64,000 nucleotides of DNA. Origin: Stenogyne calaminthoides (Eukaryota > Streptophyta > Magnoliopsida > Lamiales > Lamiaceae). The notes beneath the pieces were generated by a model. The model had not been told where the DNA came from, made no database searches, and was given only the letters and a program-made list of their open reading frames with translations. Each line of letters starts with the position of its first letter. Position 1 is the stretch's first letter. This document shows positions 47,611 to 57,465 of the stretch, one piece after another. The position numbers and the translations under genes are program-made. The stretch is taken from positions 20,327,916-20,391,915 of the forward strand of contig JBBCBC010000017.1 in assembly GCA_037126765.1 (NCBI GenBank), in the 5' to 3' direction.

Positions 47611-47886
47611 TTCATAACCGAACCGGTGATCGAACCGTACAGTCCACCGGTCAGTGGTTCAACCGGTCGGACCGGTTCAACCGTTGAAATGATTTCTGCC
47701 TAATTTTTTTCAATATTTCTTATATTTAGTTAAAAAATAAAATAAATATACACCTATAAAAATTTAAACATATATCTTATAACTTTTCATATCTAAGAAA
47801 ACACAATTGAGTCATGGTCATAATAAAAAACAACACAATAATATGAGAGAAAATAACTTAAAAGGGAAAAGTGAACCTTATATTTT

Positions 47887-48526
47887 TATCCCACATCAAG
47901 TACATATTAAAAGAAAATGTAAGAGAAAATAAAATCTCATAATTTTGTCCCACATCGAAAATGTTAAAAGAAAATGTGAGAGAAAACAATATAAAAGGGG
48001 AAAAGTGTACCTGACCTCATATATTTGTCCCATATCGAAAGTGTTGGAGGAAAATGTGAGAGAAAGTATTATAAAGGGGGGTGAAGGTGGAACTTGATTC
48101 ATATATTTATCTCACTTCATACATTTATCCCACATCGAAAGTGTTGGAGAAAAATGTAAGATGAAGTATTATAAAAGGGGTGAATGTTGACCTTGGTTCA
48201 TTTTATCCCACCTCATACATTTATCCCACATCAAAAGTGTTGGGAAAAAATGTGAGAGGAAGTATTATAAAAGGGGTGAAGTTGGACCTTGGTTCATATT
48301 ATTCACACCTCATACATTTATCCCACATCGAAAGTGTTGGAAGAAAATGTGAGAGGAAATATTATAAAAGGGGTGAAAGTGGATCTTGGTTCATATTATC
48401 CCACCTCATACATTTATCTCACATCGAAAGTGTTGGAAGAAAATGTGAGAATAAATATTATAAAATGGTTATTTCACCTCATACATTTATCCCATTGAGG
48501 AAAATGTGAGAGAAAGTAATTTAAAA

Positions 48527-48530
<4 letters not shown>
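47887..48530 (+). promoter_or_regulatory. Array of snRNA-type promoter motifs, third copy
   Basis: About seven or eight RTCCCACATCG-like motifs (near 47888, 47947, 48026, 48127, 48225, 48318, 48415, with a decayed one at about 48490). TATAAAA boxes follow most of them at similar spacing. The motifs are somewhat more divergent than in the duplicated copy (tcccatatcg, tctcacatcg). Confidence 0.55.
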
Positions 48531-48558
<28 letters not shown>

Positions 48559-48723
48559 CCAGTTTTTTCCGGTTAGGCGGTTCGCCGGTTGAACCGGTTT
48601 TTTCCGATTTTGACCGGTTCAACCTGAAAAGCGGTTATTAGGATGTTTTTTGACCGGTTTGCCGGCCGATTCCCGGTTCAACCGGTTGAACCGGCCGGTT
48701 CAAACCGGTTATGAAATCATTTT

Positions 48724-49176
48724 GACGCTTCCCTCTTTCCTCTTTCCTCGGTATTGTCACTGAAAATTATACTCTACGCTTTACGCTTGAAAAGTGGTTC
48801 AAAACTTCAAATTCTTAAGTTTTATTCTTTTTAAAAAATACAGTAGTACATTCTTTTATTTCTTTAAAAATTGAATTTAATTAAAAAGTAGTATAAAATA
48901 GAAACTTAATAATTTTAGACAAAAATTCTGAAAAAATTTCCTCTCGCTCGCTTCGTGCCCTAGCAATGGCAGATATTCTCTAGTTGAATTTCTCACGTGA
49001 CCTAGCCATGGCGACGGACCGTAAATTTTCTCACCGCTGCTCTCTCTTTACAATTTTTATATTTTCGAAAATTATTTCGCCGCCATCATCGCGCCACCGT
49101 CCTTGTATATTGAAAATGTGAATTACCGCCGGTTTTCTCTATTTTTTTGAATCTTTTCACAAGGGTCAACATTTTA
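48724..49176. other. Intergenic sequence, nothing recognised
   Basis: AT-rich with short CT-rich runs. No open frame with a recognisable domain and no repeat ends. Confidence 0.4.
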
Positions 49177-49643
49177 TTTCAGCCTGAAATTATTGTTGTC
49201 TTATTTTATCACATTTATCCTTATGTACTAGTGTATTTGTTTCTTAAGTACGACACCTTGAATAATAGCATGTTATTTCGAATAGAAAGGTTAACTGATT
49301 ATATCTACATTGTCTGGTTAGTTATAGTTAAATGCTATATTTAAAAAAGAAATTCAAGTGGGGTCCGACCGGGGGTCAAGGTAGTAGGTCCACTGGTTGG
49401 ACGGTTTGAACCTCTCTCTCTAAACACGGTCTAATAGAGCCATATAAAAACCGTTATTGGACCATTACCCGAAAACTTGAAAAAAAGGGTAGAGTTTCCG
49501 TCAGCCTGAAATTATTGTTGTCTTATTTTATCACATTTATCCTTATGTACTAGTGTATTTGTTTCTTAAGTACGACACCTTGAATAATAATGTTTTTGAA
49601 TAGGTTTTGATTATATCTACATTGTCTTTTTTATAGTTAAATG
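49177..49643. repeat. Duplicated flank of the hAT-like element at 49644
   Basis: A sequence of about 150 bp (tcagcctgaaattattgttg onward) occurs at 49181 and again at 49501. The first copy continues into a degraded version of the left end of the element at 49644 (gttaaatgctatatttaaaa, then CCGACCGG). A block containing the flank and the element's left part was thus duplicated in tandem, period about 320 bp. Confidence 0.8.
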
Positions 49644-50430
49644 CTATGTTTTAAAAAATCCGACCGGGCCGGTCGAACCGTGAACCGCCTGAACCGGTCT
49701 AATAGAGGTATAAAACCGTTATTGACCCGAAACCGAAAAACGGTTGAAAAACGGTCAAAACCGTCTCAACCGTCAAACCGGAAGTTTTGACCGTTTTCAC
49801 TTAATTATTTTTTTTTTCGCCGTCTCGCCGCTCGCCTCGCGTCGTCCGCTGGGTCCGCTGCCTCGCTCCTCCCCTCCCTCGCCCCGCCTCCCTCCCTGCC
49901 CCTCACCCAAGCCCGTTAAATTTATGTGTGTGTGTATATATATCCGTGTGTATATATGTATATGTAGAGAGAGAGTATAGAGAGAGAGAGAGCAAAATTT
50001 TTTGTGTGTATATGTGTCCGTGTGTGTATATTCCTTTTGTGCATATGTATATATAGAGAGAGAGTATAGAGAGAGAGAGTAAATTTATGTGTGTATATGT
50101 GTATATATCCATGTGTAAATTTATATATATATATAGAGAGTTTATGTGTGTATAATATATATATATATATATATATTTGTATATTATAGAGTGTATGTGT
50201 AGTTGTCTATTTGTCTTGGTTTGTATGTGGGTCTTGATCCATGTGTCTATATCTATAGGCTATAGCTAGAGAGAGAGAGGAGTAAGGTTAACTTATTAAA
50301 CTAATATGGGTGGTCTCGCATAAAAGAAGACAAAAGTGTTAGATGACGGTCATTCTTCGTAGTGGAGAATCATTAATTCCTTTATATTCACTTATCATAC
50401 CCTATATTTTGATTTTTTTAAAAAAAATTA

Positions 50431-50465
<35 letters not shown>

Positions 50466-50570
50466 TATGACGTCATACCGGCTCAATCCGGTCCGACCGG
50501 TCCGACCCCGGTCCAACCTTTTTTTTGTGGTCGTCCGGTTCAACTTCCGGTTCCGGTTTTTAAAACATAG
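49644..50570. mobile_element. Non-autonomous hAT-like element
   Basis: 927 bp with a perfect 8-bp target duplication GTTAAATG (49636-49643, 50571-50578). Terminal inverted repeats are CTATGTTTTAAAAA and TTTTTAAAACATAG, followed inside by CCGACCGGGCCGG-type palindromes at both ends. The interior contains GT/TA/GA microsatellites (49922-50180), an (AT)n tract (about 50430-50462) and a short GC-rich CT tract. No transposase. Confidence 0.85.
49922..50180. repeat. Compound GT/TA/GA microsatellite
   Basis: Alternating runs of (GT)n, (TA)n and (GA)n arranged in about three larger imperfect units of 70-100 bp (each tgtgtgtata...gagagagag). Open frames predicted across it are composition artefacts. 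Confidence 0.8.
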
Positions 50571-50579
50571 GTTAAATGT

Positions 50580-51200
50580 TTTCATCATAATCAAAGAAGA
50601 AATTGACTCGCTTATCTTTCATGGTTTAATTAGATCCAATTTTATGTTTAACTAATTGTTACTGCTCCTTCCTCTGTCATACAAATTCAAAAGATTATTG
50701 ATGAACAAAAAGCTAACCTACACAAAACTCAATGTACTCTCCCACCTTCATATGACCCTAGAGAAATTGATTGAAGTTTCTGGTGATTTTTTTTTTTGAA
50801 ATTGACTGGTTTTTTGTTGCTTTGATTGCTTTGATTGCTTACTCCAGTTGTTCCTTGTCTATCCATGAAACTATAGGCAACTTCAAATCAAAGCCCTCTG
50901 CCCTACAAACTGATTGTGCGGGTGAAGATGTACAAGTAGAAAGAGAGTGTGTCTCTTTTTCTTGATTTATCCTTACAAGATTATTTTGACTATGAACATG
51001 TGGCTTGGTGTCGATTGATTGTGTATTCACCTTGTAGATGTCGAAGGCTTCTTTTGCTTCAGAGTTAAAATCATGTTTACTAGGCATTTTGGTACAAATT
51101 TTTGACATGTTACTTGGTTATTTTCTACTGGTATTCATTGTGTGTTTGTATGAATGACCTTTCTACAGTAAAGTTTTTTTTAATATGGTGTAAAACTGTT
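50580..51200. other. Intergenic, nothing recognised
   Basis: No recognisable domain. Short open frames on both strands (50771-50965, 50839-51108) overlap each other and look fortuitous, although this stretch is less AT-rich and could be degraded exon sequence. Confidence 0.35.
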
Positions 51201-51217
51201 TCTTTCTGCACCAATAT

Positions 51218-51510
51218 AGTTGCAGTGCTACCAAGAGGTTTGAAGCTCGATTTCGATGTTCCAGTGCTTGAAATGAAGGATGATCAAGTCTTGAATAAAG
51301 TGGTTGCTACTGCTCTAAATCCTGCTGATTACAAGATAGGACTCGGTATAGTCAAGGACGTCGATTCACCTCTCCTTGTAGCATTCACCTACCATCTCTC
51401 CCTCTCTCATGATTTCAATTGTGTTGGTTGTTCCAGGATGTAATGTGGCTGTTGTGGTGGTTAAAGTTGGGAGTAAAGTGAACAATCTGAATGAAAGAGA
51501 TCAAGTTTGT
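51218..51510 (+). pseudogene. Medium-chain reductase (quinone oxidoreductase-like) gene fragment
   Basis: Two exon-like pieces encode the start of the GroES-like domain of a zinc-independent medium-chain dehydrogenase/reductase. Piece 1 (about 51218-51380) reads GLKLDFDVPVLEMKDDQVLN then KVVATALNPADYKIGLG. Piece 2 (about 51437-51505, after an AG acceptor) reads GCNVAVVVVKVGSKVNNLNE; the family has GCDVAGVVVKVGSKV, so D and G are lost. A stop follows shortly after. An additional exon-shaped segment with AG and GT borders lies at 51577-51690 (FPPYASETTFEVLKKTGF); I do not recognise it. The NAD(P)H-binding domain is absent, so this is a broken gene. Confidence 0.65.
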
Positions 51511-51690
51511 AAAGGACCAAATTTTTTTTGGTTCTTTATCTGAGTACACAGCCGCTTAAGAATCTTAATTTTGCAGGGGTACTTTTCCCCCTTACGCCTC
51601 TGAGACAACCTTTGAAGTTCTTAAGAAGACTGGTTTTTCCGAGAGAAGATACATACATATCATGGAGAAGCCGACGGTGTTGTCATTCAG

Positions 51691-52608
51691 GTATTAATTA
51701 GCACACACAATTGACAAAATTACATTTGACTGAATTAATATTCATGGTTCATTTACACGTGCATATTCTCACATGTATATTAGGTAATTAGATGGCCAAT
51801 GTTGCTATATATATATACAGGGACGGACCTAAGGTCACTGGTTAATTGGCCTGAATTTCTTATATATATATACTTATAATTATATTTTCCTTGATAAAGA
51901 TTAACCTAATATTTTGGAAGAATGCATATAGATTATACCCTATATCATGTATAAAAACTATCTCATATCTCCTTTAAACAAAGTATTACACTATTATTAA
52001 TTCTTGTAAAAATCAACACTCTATAAATAAAATGTTGAGGCAACAAAATAGAGAAAGAATATGTATAATTCACATTTTCAATATTATAAAATTCGATTTC
52101 TGTTAATATAAAGATGTTTAGTCCAAATAATTTTCTAAAAATATATAAAAATAAAAAGCTTACACTATGTTATAAATTTACTGTATATATATATATATAT
52201 TTTCCTTGATAGATCTAACCAATTTGAATCTGCATAAGGCTTAGCACTTGTTGTATAACTGAGACATTATTGATTTAAAGTGATGGATATAAATAAAAGC
52301 TTGATATGCAGCTAGCAAAACATGCATTGGTGCTTCAGAGGCAGTGCTAAGTGTAACACTGCAATGTTGAATCTAGTGAAATTCGTAGGAGCCAAATTGG
52401 CTATAATACACCAAAATAAGGAATAAGTTCTTGACATAAAATTTAATCTTTGCTAATAAGAGATACTAATAGTTTCGTTAACGTTGGTTTACGTGTCTCC
52501 GAATTTTAAAAATTGGGGTGACTGCTTCTTTGGTGCAGGTTTTACTTATAAACTATTTACCAGCTGGACTGGCTCCACTTCTGGTATTACAGGGTATTGG
52601 AGATGCTT
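51691..52608. other. AT-rich sequence, nothing coding
   Basis: AT-rich DNA with TA microsatellites (about 51810-51870, 52180-52200) and a possible transposon terminus at about 51822. A short exon-like stretch at 52540-52620 (VLLINYLPAGLAPLL after an AG) is not assignable. Confidence 0.35.
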
Positions 52609-52616
52609 ATAACATT

Positions 52617-53145
52617 CAGTGATGTAAAAGTCCCGACTAGTCCCTGCCTAGGCGGCGTCTAGGCGCTAGGCGGTCGTCGGCCGACCCGATTTTGCCTAGG
52701 CGCCGTCTAGGCGACCGAGTCGGGAGCTAGACGGCTAAGTCAGGAGCTAGGTGTCCAACACTAAGGTATTATTTGATAATGAGAGACTTTATTCTTAGAA
52801 TAAATTGATGGTAACACAAAGATTGATAATTTTCACTACACTAAAATTTCAAAACACAAGTTTGTTTAGTTTTTTATGTTAAATTAATTTTCTTGTACTC
52901 TATAATGGATAATAGATATAAGAAAAGATGTTTCAATTGTTATCTAGATTTAGGCGGTTGTATAATGAATGAATTGATTAATTTTTAAGTGTATTTTTGT
53001 TATAATATATTGATAAGTAGTAAATAAAACTCATTTAGATGAAAAAAACAAAAGAAAATCGAACCGACTAGTCCCCGCCTAGATGGCCTAGGTGCTAGGC
53101 GGTCCATATCCGCCCGACTATCGATTTCCGACTTTTGCACCCTTG
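52617..53145. mobile_element. hAT-like MITE rich in GCCTAGGCG motifs
   Basis: 529 bp flanked by an 8-bp target duplication with one mismatch (ATAACATT 52609-52616, ATAATATT 53146-53153). The ends read CAGTGATGTAAAAGTC and, reversed, CAAGGGTGCAAAAGTC. Subterminal regions carry GCCTAGGCGCC / CTAGGCGG palindromes at both ends. The interior is AT-rich, without transposase. Confidence 0.8.
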
Positions 53146-53153
53146 ATAATATT

Positions 53154-53880
53154 ACAACAAAATACTTTTCTTTTTTCCTAATGCAGAATTGGTAGGGCAT
53201 TACCTTGGCATCACCACCATCGGCGAAAATTCAAAGTTAATGCAACTTCTCCTTCTCCCTCTTTCCCCCTTCCTCGGGATAAAAGTTGTCATTAGCATAT
53301 TAAGATTGATGAAATCATTTCGAAACAAAACGAGATACAAGTACATGTTTTTTAGAGAAAATTTGTATGATTTAACATGAATTATCGATGTCTGATGAAT
53401 ATGAATATTGAGTTAAATATTTGCTTTCAATTTTTTTTTTCCAAAAAGTCATCAACATATTAAAAATATATATGAAGCTGCAAGAAAATAAAATACAATG
53501 GGATAACTGACACTAAGGAAGAAAAGAGTATCAGCCTCCCAATGGAATTTATTCAAAAAGAATTTTTTATTCTTGTGGTTTTAAGGTTTTTATATCTATT
53601 GAGATTACTTATCCAACTTTTCTAGCATTCTTGCAGGATCCAGGTAGTCTAGATCTATCAGTCAAAAAAAAAAAAGTAATCTAGATCTAGAAGAATTCAC
53701 GCAAGATGATGATTTTAAAACAACATTCAAGTGTTCCATAGGCAATAGCAATGTTGCCTTCTTTTTTTTTTTTTTTGTGTGTGTACTTATGGTAGGTAGA
53801 ATACTTTTTGTCTAGTGATTCATATTTTGGTGGAAATTAATATTTTGTAAGTTTTGTAAATTCAAATGTATATTAATTTA
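53154..53880. other. AT-rich intergenic, nothing recognised
   Basis: Contains a long T run followed by GTGTGT (about 53762-53785). Open frames here have no domain. At 53186-53240 an exon-like segment (ELVGHYLGITTIGENSK after tgcag) may belong to the broken gene upstream; not assignable. Confidence 0.35.
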
Positions 53881-54267
53881 CTATATTTTATATACCAAAG
53901 TAATGTTAACTTAAAAACAACTTAAGAGCCAACATAGTTCACATTGATTTTTATTAAAAATTATTTTATTGATTTAGTAACTTTCTAAGTTTTAAAGAAG
54001 AAGATGGAAATCGTTACTAATCTATTGTACTTAATTATTACAAGAATTTGTAAGACTATTCAATTAGTGCCATAATTTGAGATGTTTATATGACAAGAAT
54101 AAAGCTTCAAGTTGGCACATACACTTGTTTTTTTATTTCAAATATGCTTGAAATATCAAAGAAATGCCAACTTAAAGCAACTTAAAAGCCAACATAGTTC
54201 CCATTAATTTTTATTATTAAACTATTTTATTAATTTAGTTACTTTCTAAGTTCTATCGAAGAATATA

Positions 54268-54990
54268 TATGAAGGATCAAGCGCTTGCCACTAGACTAAA
54301 AGTCCGGACTTGTAGTGAGGTGCTACTTTAATTCTCTTAACCCATACCTAGCAACTATGCCGTTAGGCACCAGGGGTCTTGAGCATAGCCCGACCTTAAA
54401 GGCGTGAGGCACTAGATTTCTCCAACTATGCCTTTTTAATCGCGTCATGGGGACTAACCCGGGGTCTTGAAGGATCAAGACCCGGACTTGTAGTGAGGTG
54501 CTACTTTAATTCCCTTAACCCATAAAGGCGGGGAGATGCCTTTTTAATCGAGCTTAACGAGGGATTTCTCCCAACAATTTCTCCCAACAAAGAAGAGCGA
54601 CTTTCGCCAAACATACAACTATTTGCGTCATGGGGGACTCGGACCGTGACAATTGAAGGATCGATACCAATTGAAGGATCAAAAGGGACTTAGTGAGGTG
54701 CTACTTTAATTCCTTAACCCATACCTAAAAGTCCGCAACTATGCCTTTAATCGAGTGAGGGTCTTTAATTCCCTTAAACCCATCCCAACAACCTAGCGAA
54801 GCCAAACATACCATTATTTGCGTCATGGGGACTCGGACCCGTGACTGTGCTCTCGAACCAATTGAAGGATATGCCCTAGAAAAATCGACTTAAGTGAGGG
54901 GCTTTAATTCTTAACCCATACCAAGAATCTAACTATGCCTTTAATCGAAAACGAGGGGGAGAATCGACTTTAAAAGCGCAGGAGACTGCT
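54268..54990. repeat. Four-unit tandem array, about 190 bp per unit, with tRNA-like T-arm motif
   Basis: Units begin 'gaaggatc' near 54270, 54468, 54655 and 54865. Each carries gtgaggtgctactttaattc, ttaacccatacc, aactatgcctttt, and in the first three a cgtcatggggact segment ending in 'gactcggacccgtgac'. The last motif resembles a tRNA T-arm in reverse (GGTTCGAGTCCC-like), and gatacc/gaacc before 'aattgaagg' resembles a reversed Met-tRNA primer site. Units differ by many small deletions and apparent shuffling, so consensus errors are possible. Confidence 0.65.
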
Positions 54991-54995
54991 AGGAT

Positions 54996-55200
54996 TTCTC
55001 CCAACAATATCTTTATTAATTTACCGTAATTCATTATTACAACTAATATTACTAATTCTACAAATATGATAAAATCTGTAAGACTATTCAATTTTATTTC
55101 TCCCAACAATATCTTTATTAATTTACCGTAATTCATTATTACAACTAATATTACTAATTCTACAAATATGATAAAATTTGTAAGACTATTCAATTTTATT
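54996..55200. repeat. Tandem duplication, period about 101 bp
   Basis: Two almost identical copies starting 'tttctcccaacaatatc' at 54996 and 55097. They differ at essentially one base (aaaatctgt / aaaatttgt). Confidence 0.88.
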
Positions 55201-55366
55201 TTTTTTGATCGGACAAAGTTAGATGTTAGTTGTTAATATTTAGTACATCAAGCAACCTTATAACTCCCATAACTTCAATTTGTTAGGATGGAATCGAGCG
55301 AACCCTGTGCCTCCCATTTCAAATGAGGAGGCTTTAGGTGGTCGAGTGGGGGCAAAGCCACCTGAT
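55196..55366 (-). mobile_element. tRNA-derived SINE, copy 1
   Basis: Flanked by a 17-bp target duplication (tgtaagactattcaatt at 55179-55195 and 55367-55383). On the minus strand it starts with a Pol III box A-like region, continues with a box B-like region and ends in a poly(A)-like run (T run at 55199-55208 on the plus strand). It aligns with the SINE at 59646-59835 but is shorter and more damaged. Confidence 0.82.
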
Positions 55367-56105
55367 TGTAAGACTATTCAATTAGTGCCATAATTTGAGA
55401 TGTTTATATGTCAAGAATAAAGCTTCAAGTTGGCACATTCACTTGTATTTTTTTTATTTTATTTACAAATACACTTGAAATATCGACTTCAACTAGAAAC
55501 GGATGCCAACACTTTATAAAAATATGTCAACTTCATGCCGACAATTTTCCAACTCTCCCAGCACATTTGGCTCATACAATTACTTTTTTTCTTAGGAAAA
55601 TAATTGTTATTCATTCCTAATTAATTTATCATGACCTTAAAAAATCTTCAAACCATTTGTCAATAAATAATTTTCTATACCAAAGAAATGCCAACTTAAA
55701 AGCAAGCCAACATAGTTTACATTAACTTTTATTATGAAATTATTTTATTGATTCAATTACTTTATAAGTTCTAAAGAATTATTACAACTAATATTACTAA
55801 TTTTGCAAATGTGATAAAATCTATAAGACTATTTAATTAGTGTTATAATTTGTTGAGATGTATATATGACAAGAATAAAGCTTCAAATTGACTCATACAT
55901 ACATACATTCATTCTTTTTTTTTTTTTGCAAATACGCTTGAAATATTGACTATTTCGATTAGAAACAGATACCAACTCTTTATAAAAATATGCCAACTCC
56001 ATGCCGACAAAGTACGAACTCTCCCAGCACAGTTCATCAGGGCTTTTAAAAATATTCTAACCGTTTGGCATCACAAAACAAACACCAATAACTAATACTA
56101 CGCAA

Positions 56106-57465
56106 CCAAAATAAATAAAAAACAGAGACACATTGAGTTTCTAGTAGACTAGTGTGGGCAGCACCTCAATCCTTGAGCTGTTGACCCAGTTTTTTTATAA
56201 TTTAATTGTATAGATAGTAGTGTTGCACCAAAGAAAGTTAAATCATTCTCATGAAATGTTACAGCCATCATTCCTTGAAAACGCATAAGCAGAAGATGAA
56301 AGAAAGGTGATTCACAAGATATCTGATAAAGGAACCAAATCTACAACTTGACGTAAAATTCAATATAAGTCCTACAACATAATAATCATTACAAACAACA
56401 AAAACTGAAGACAATTAGAAGCCGAACTTTGCGCTTACGGTGTTATCGGGGCATATCCTGTAGGAAACATTTGTGTTCTGCATCCACAAAGAATACAACT
56501 TCAAAAACATTAGAAGAATCATCAATAAATTAGGAAAATGCTCTTAGCTGCACGTAAATACATGAATTTCATATGAAGGAGTAGCATCTAGCACATATGA
56601 AATAGAAGAATATAGAACTCAATTATCTAGCTTCATAGAGAATGACTAGAACACTACATAAAGGCAATAGCTGGGTAACAATAACCGTATTAAAATGAGG
56701 TGTTGACTGCATTAATGTGAGTATGTCCATGCTAAAACCTCAAAGTAATATCCAATAAGATCATAAACTAAAAGCCATCCATTAAAATCTTTAGAACCTC
56801 AAAGTAATATCCAATAAGATCATAAACCAAAAGGCATCCATTAAAATCTTTAGAAGGATTGCATGTGTGGAGGATATCACACATGTTTAACAAACCAAAA
56901 ATGCCTAAAGACTTAGTTGCGTACCTATAATTGATGAGTCTGGAGTTATACAAGGAAAATAATCAAATAACCTCCAAGCTTCAGCAGTTTCCACTCTTGC
57001 TCCTCAGTGTCGATGCGCATATTTATATAATATATAGTAATTTCTTTTAGCACTTATAAACAAGAATAAAGACAAATGTAGCGATCCGGCACTAGCATGC
57101 AAACAAAGGAAAAAAGGATTCACAACAAGTGATAACTAAAAGCACTTATACAATTACACACTACTCAAGCATTGAGGTCAAATAAGTGGAATCCAACCAG
57201 ATCCATAATTTTTCAATTTAGTACATAATTTACCGTACTAATATGGTCATGCTTTCCTCAAAATAGTGGAAAGAAACACAATTTACTGTCTCATCTGCTG
57301 GCCTACTAATCCGTCTAAAGTAGAACAATAATAAATCTGTAGTATTCAATGCTCAAAAATAAGATTATCATCATCCTCATGTTGTACTTACCTTATAAGA
57401 AGCACAATATAATCTCCCACTACCTATGGAAAATTGGAGCTATTCGGGGCAAATCAAGTGCCTAC
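56106..57465. other. Intergenic, a 59-bp tandem duplication and no supported gene
   Basis: Two copies of a 59-bp unit (cctcaaagtaatatccaata at 56738 and 56797). A minus-strand exon-like segment near 56430-56480 (AG, then NTNVSYRICPDNTVSAKFGF and stop) could be a terminal exon of an unknown gene, but I cannot assign it. The rest is AT-rich. Confidence 0.4.

Larger units (their letters stand above)
45755..48723 (+). mobile_element. Third copy of the hAT-like family, split by a solo LTR
   Basis: Joining 45755-45768 to 47616 gives the left terminus (atgttttcataaccgaaccgg), homologous to 41876. The right terminus is GTTATGAAATCATTT ending at about 48723. Between them lie the same CCGGTT palindromes and promoter-like array (47887-48530). 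It lacks the 1,145-bp duplication, so it represents the ancestral layout. An 8-bp target duplication is not evident. A solo LTR sits in the left terminal repeat. Confidence 0.75.
53881..56105. repeat. Local dispersed repeat family (three to four copies)
   Basis: Segments such as 'gccaacatagttcacattga' (near 53930, 54190, 55705) and 'gacaagaataaagcttcaa' (near 54090, 55412, 55868) recur in the same order, marking copies of a unit of a few hundred bp. Later insertions (the tandem array and the SINE) split them. No coding capacity; the origin is unclear. Confidence 0.7.

Noticed and set aside
49744..50112. Open frames across the GT/TA/GA microsatellite
   Set aside because: They are created by simple-sequence composition on both strands and carry no protein signal.
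54268..54990. A genuine tRNA gene
   Set aside because: Only a T-arm-like motif is present; I could not build an acceptor stem, D-arm or anticodon arm around it.
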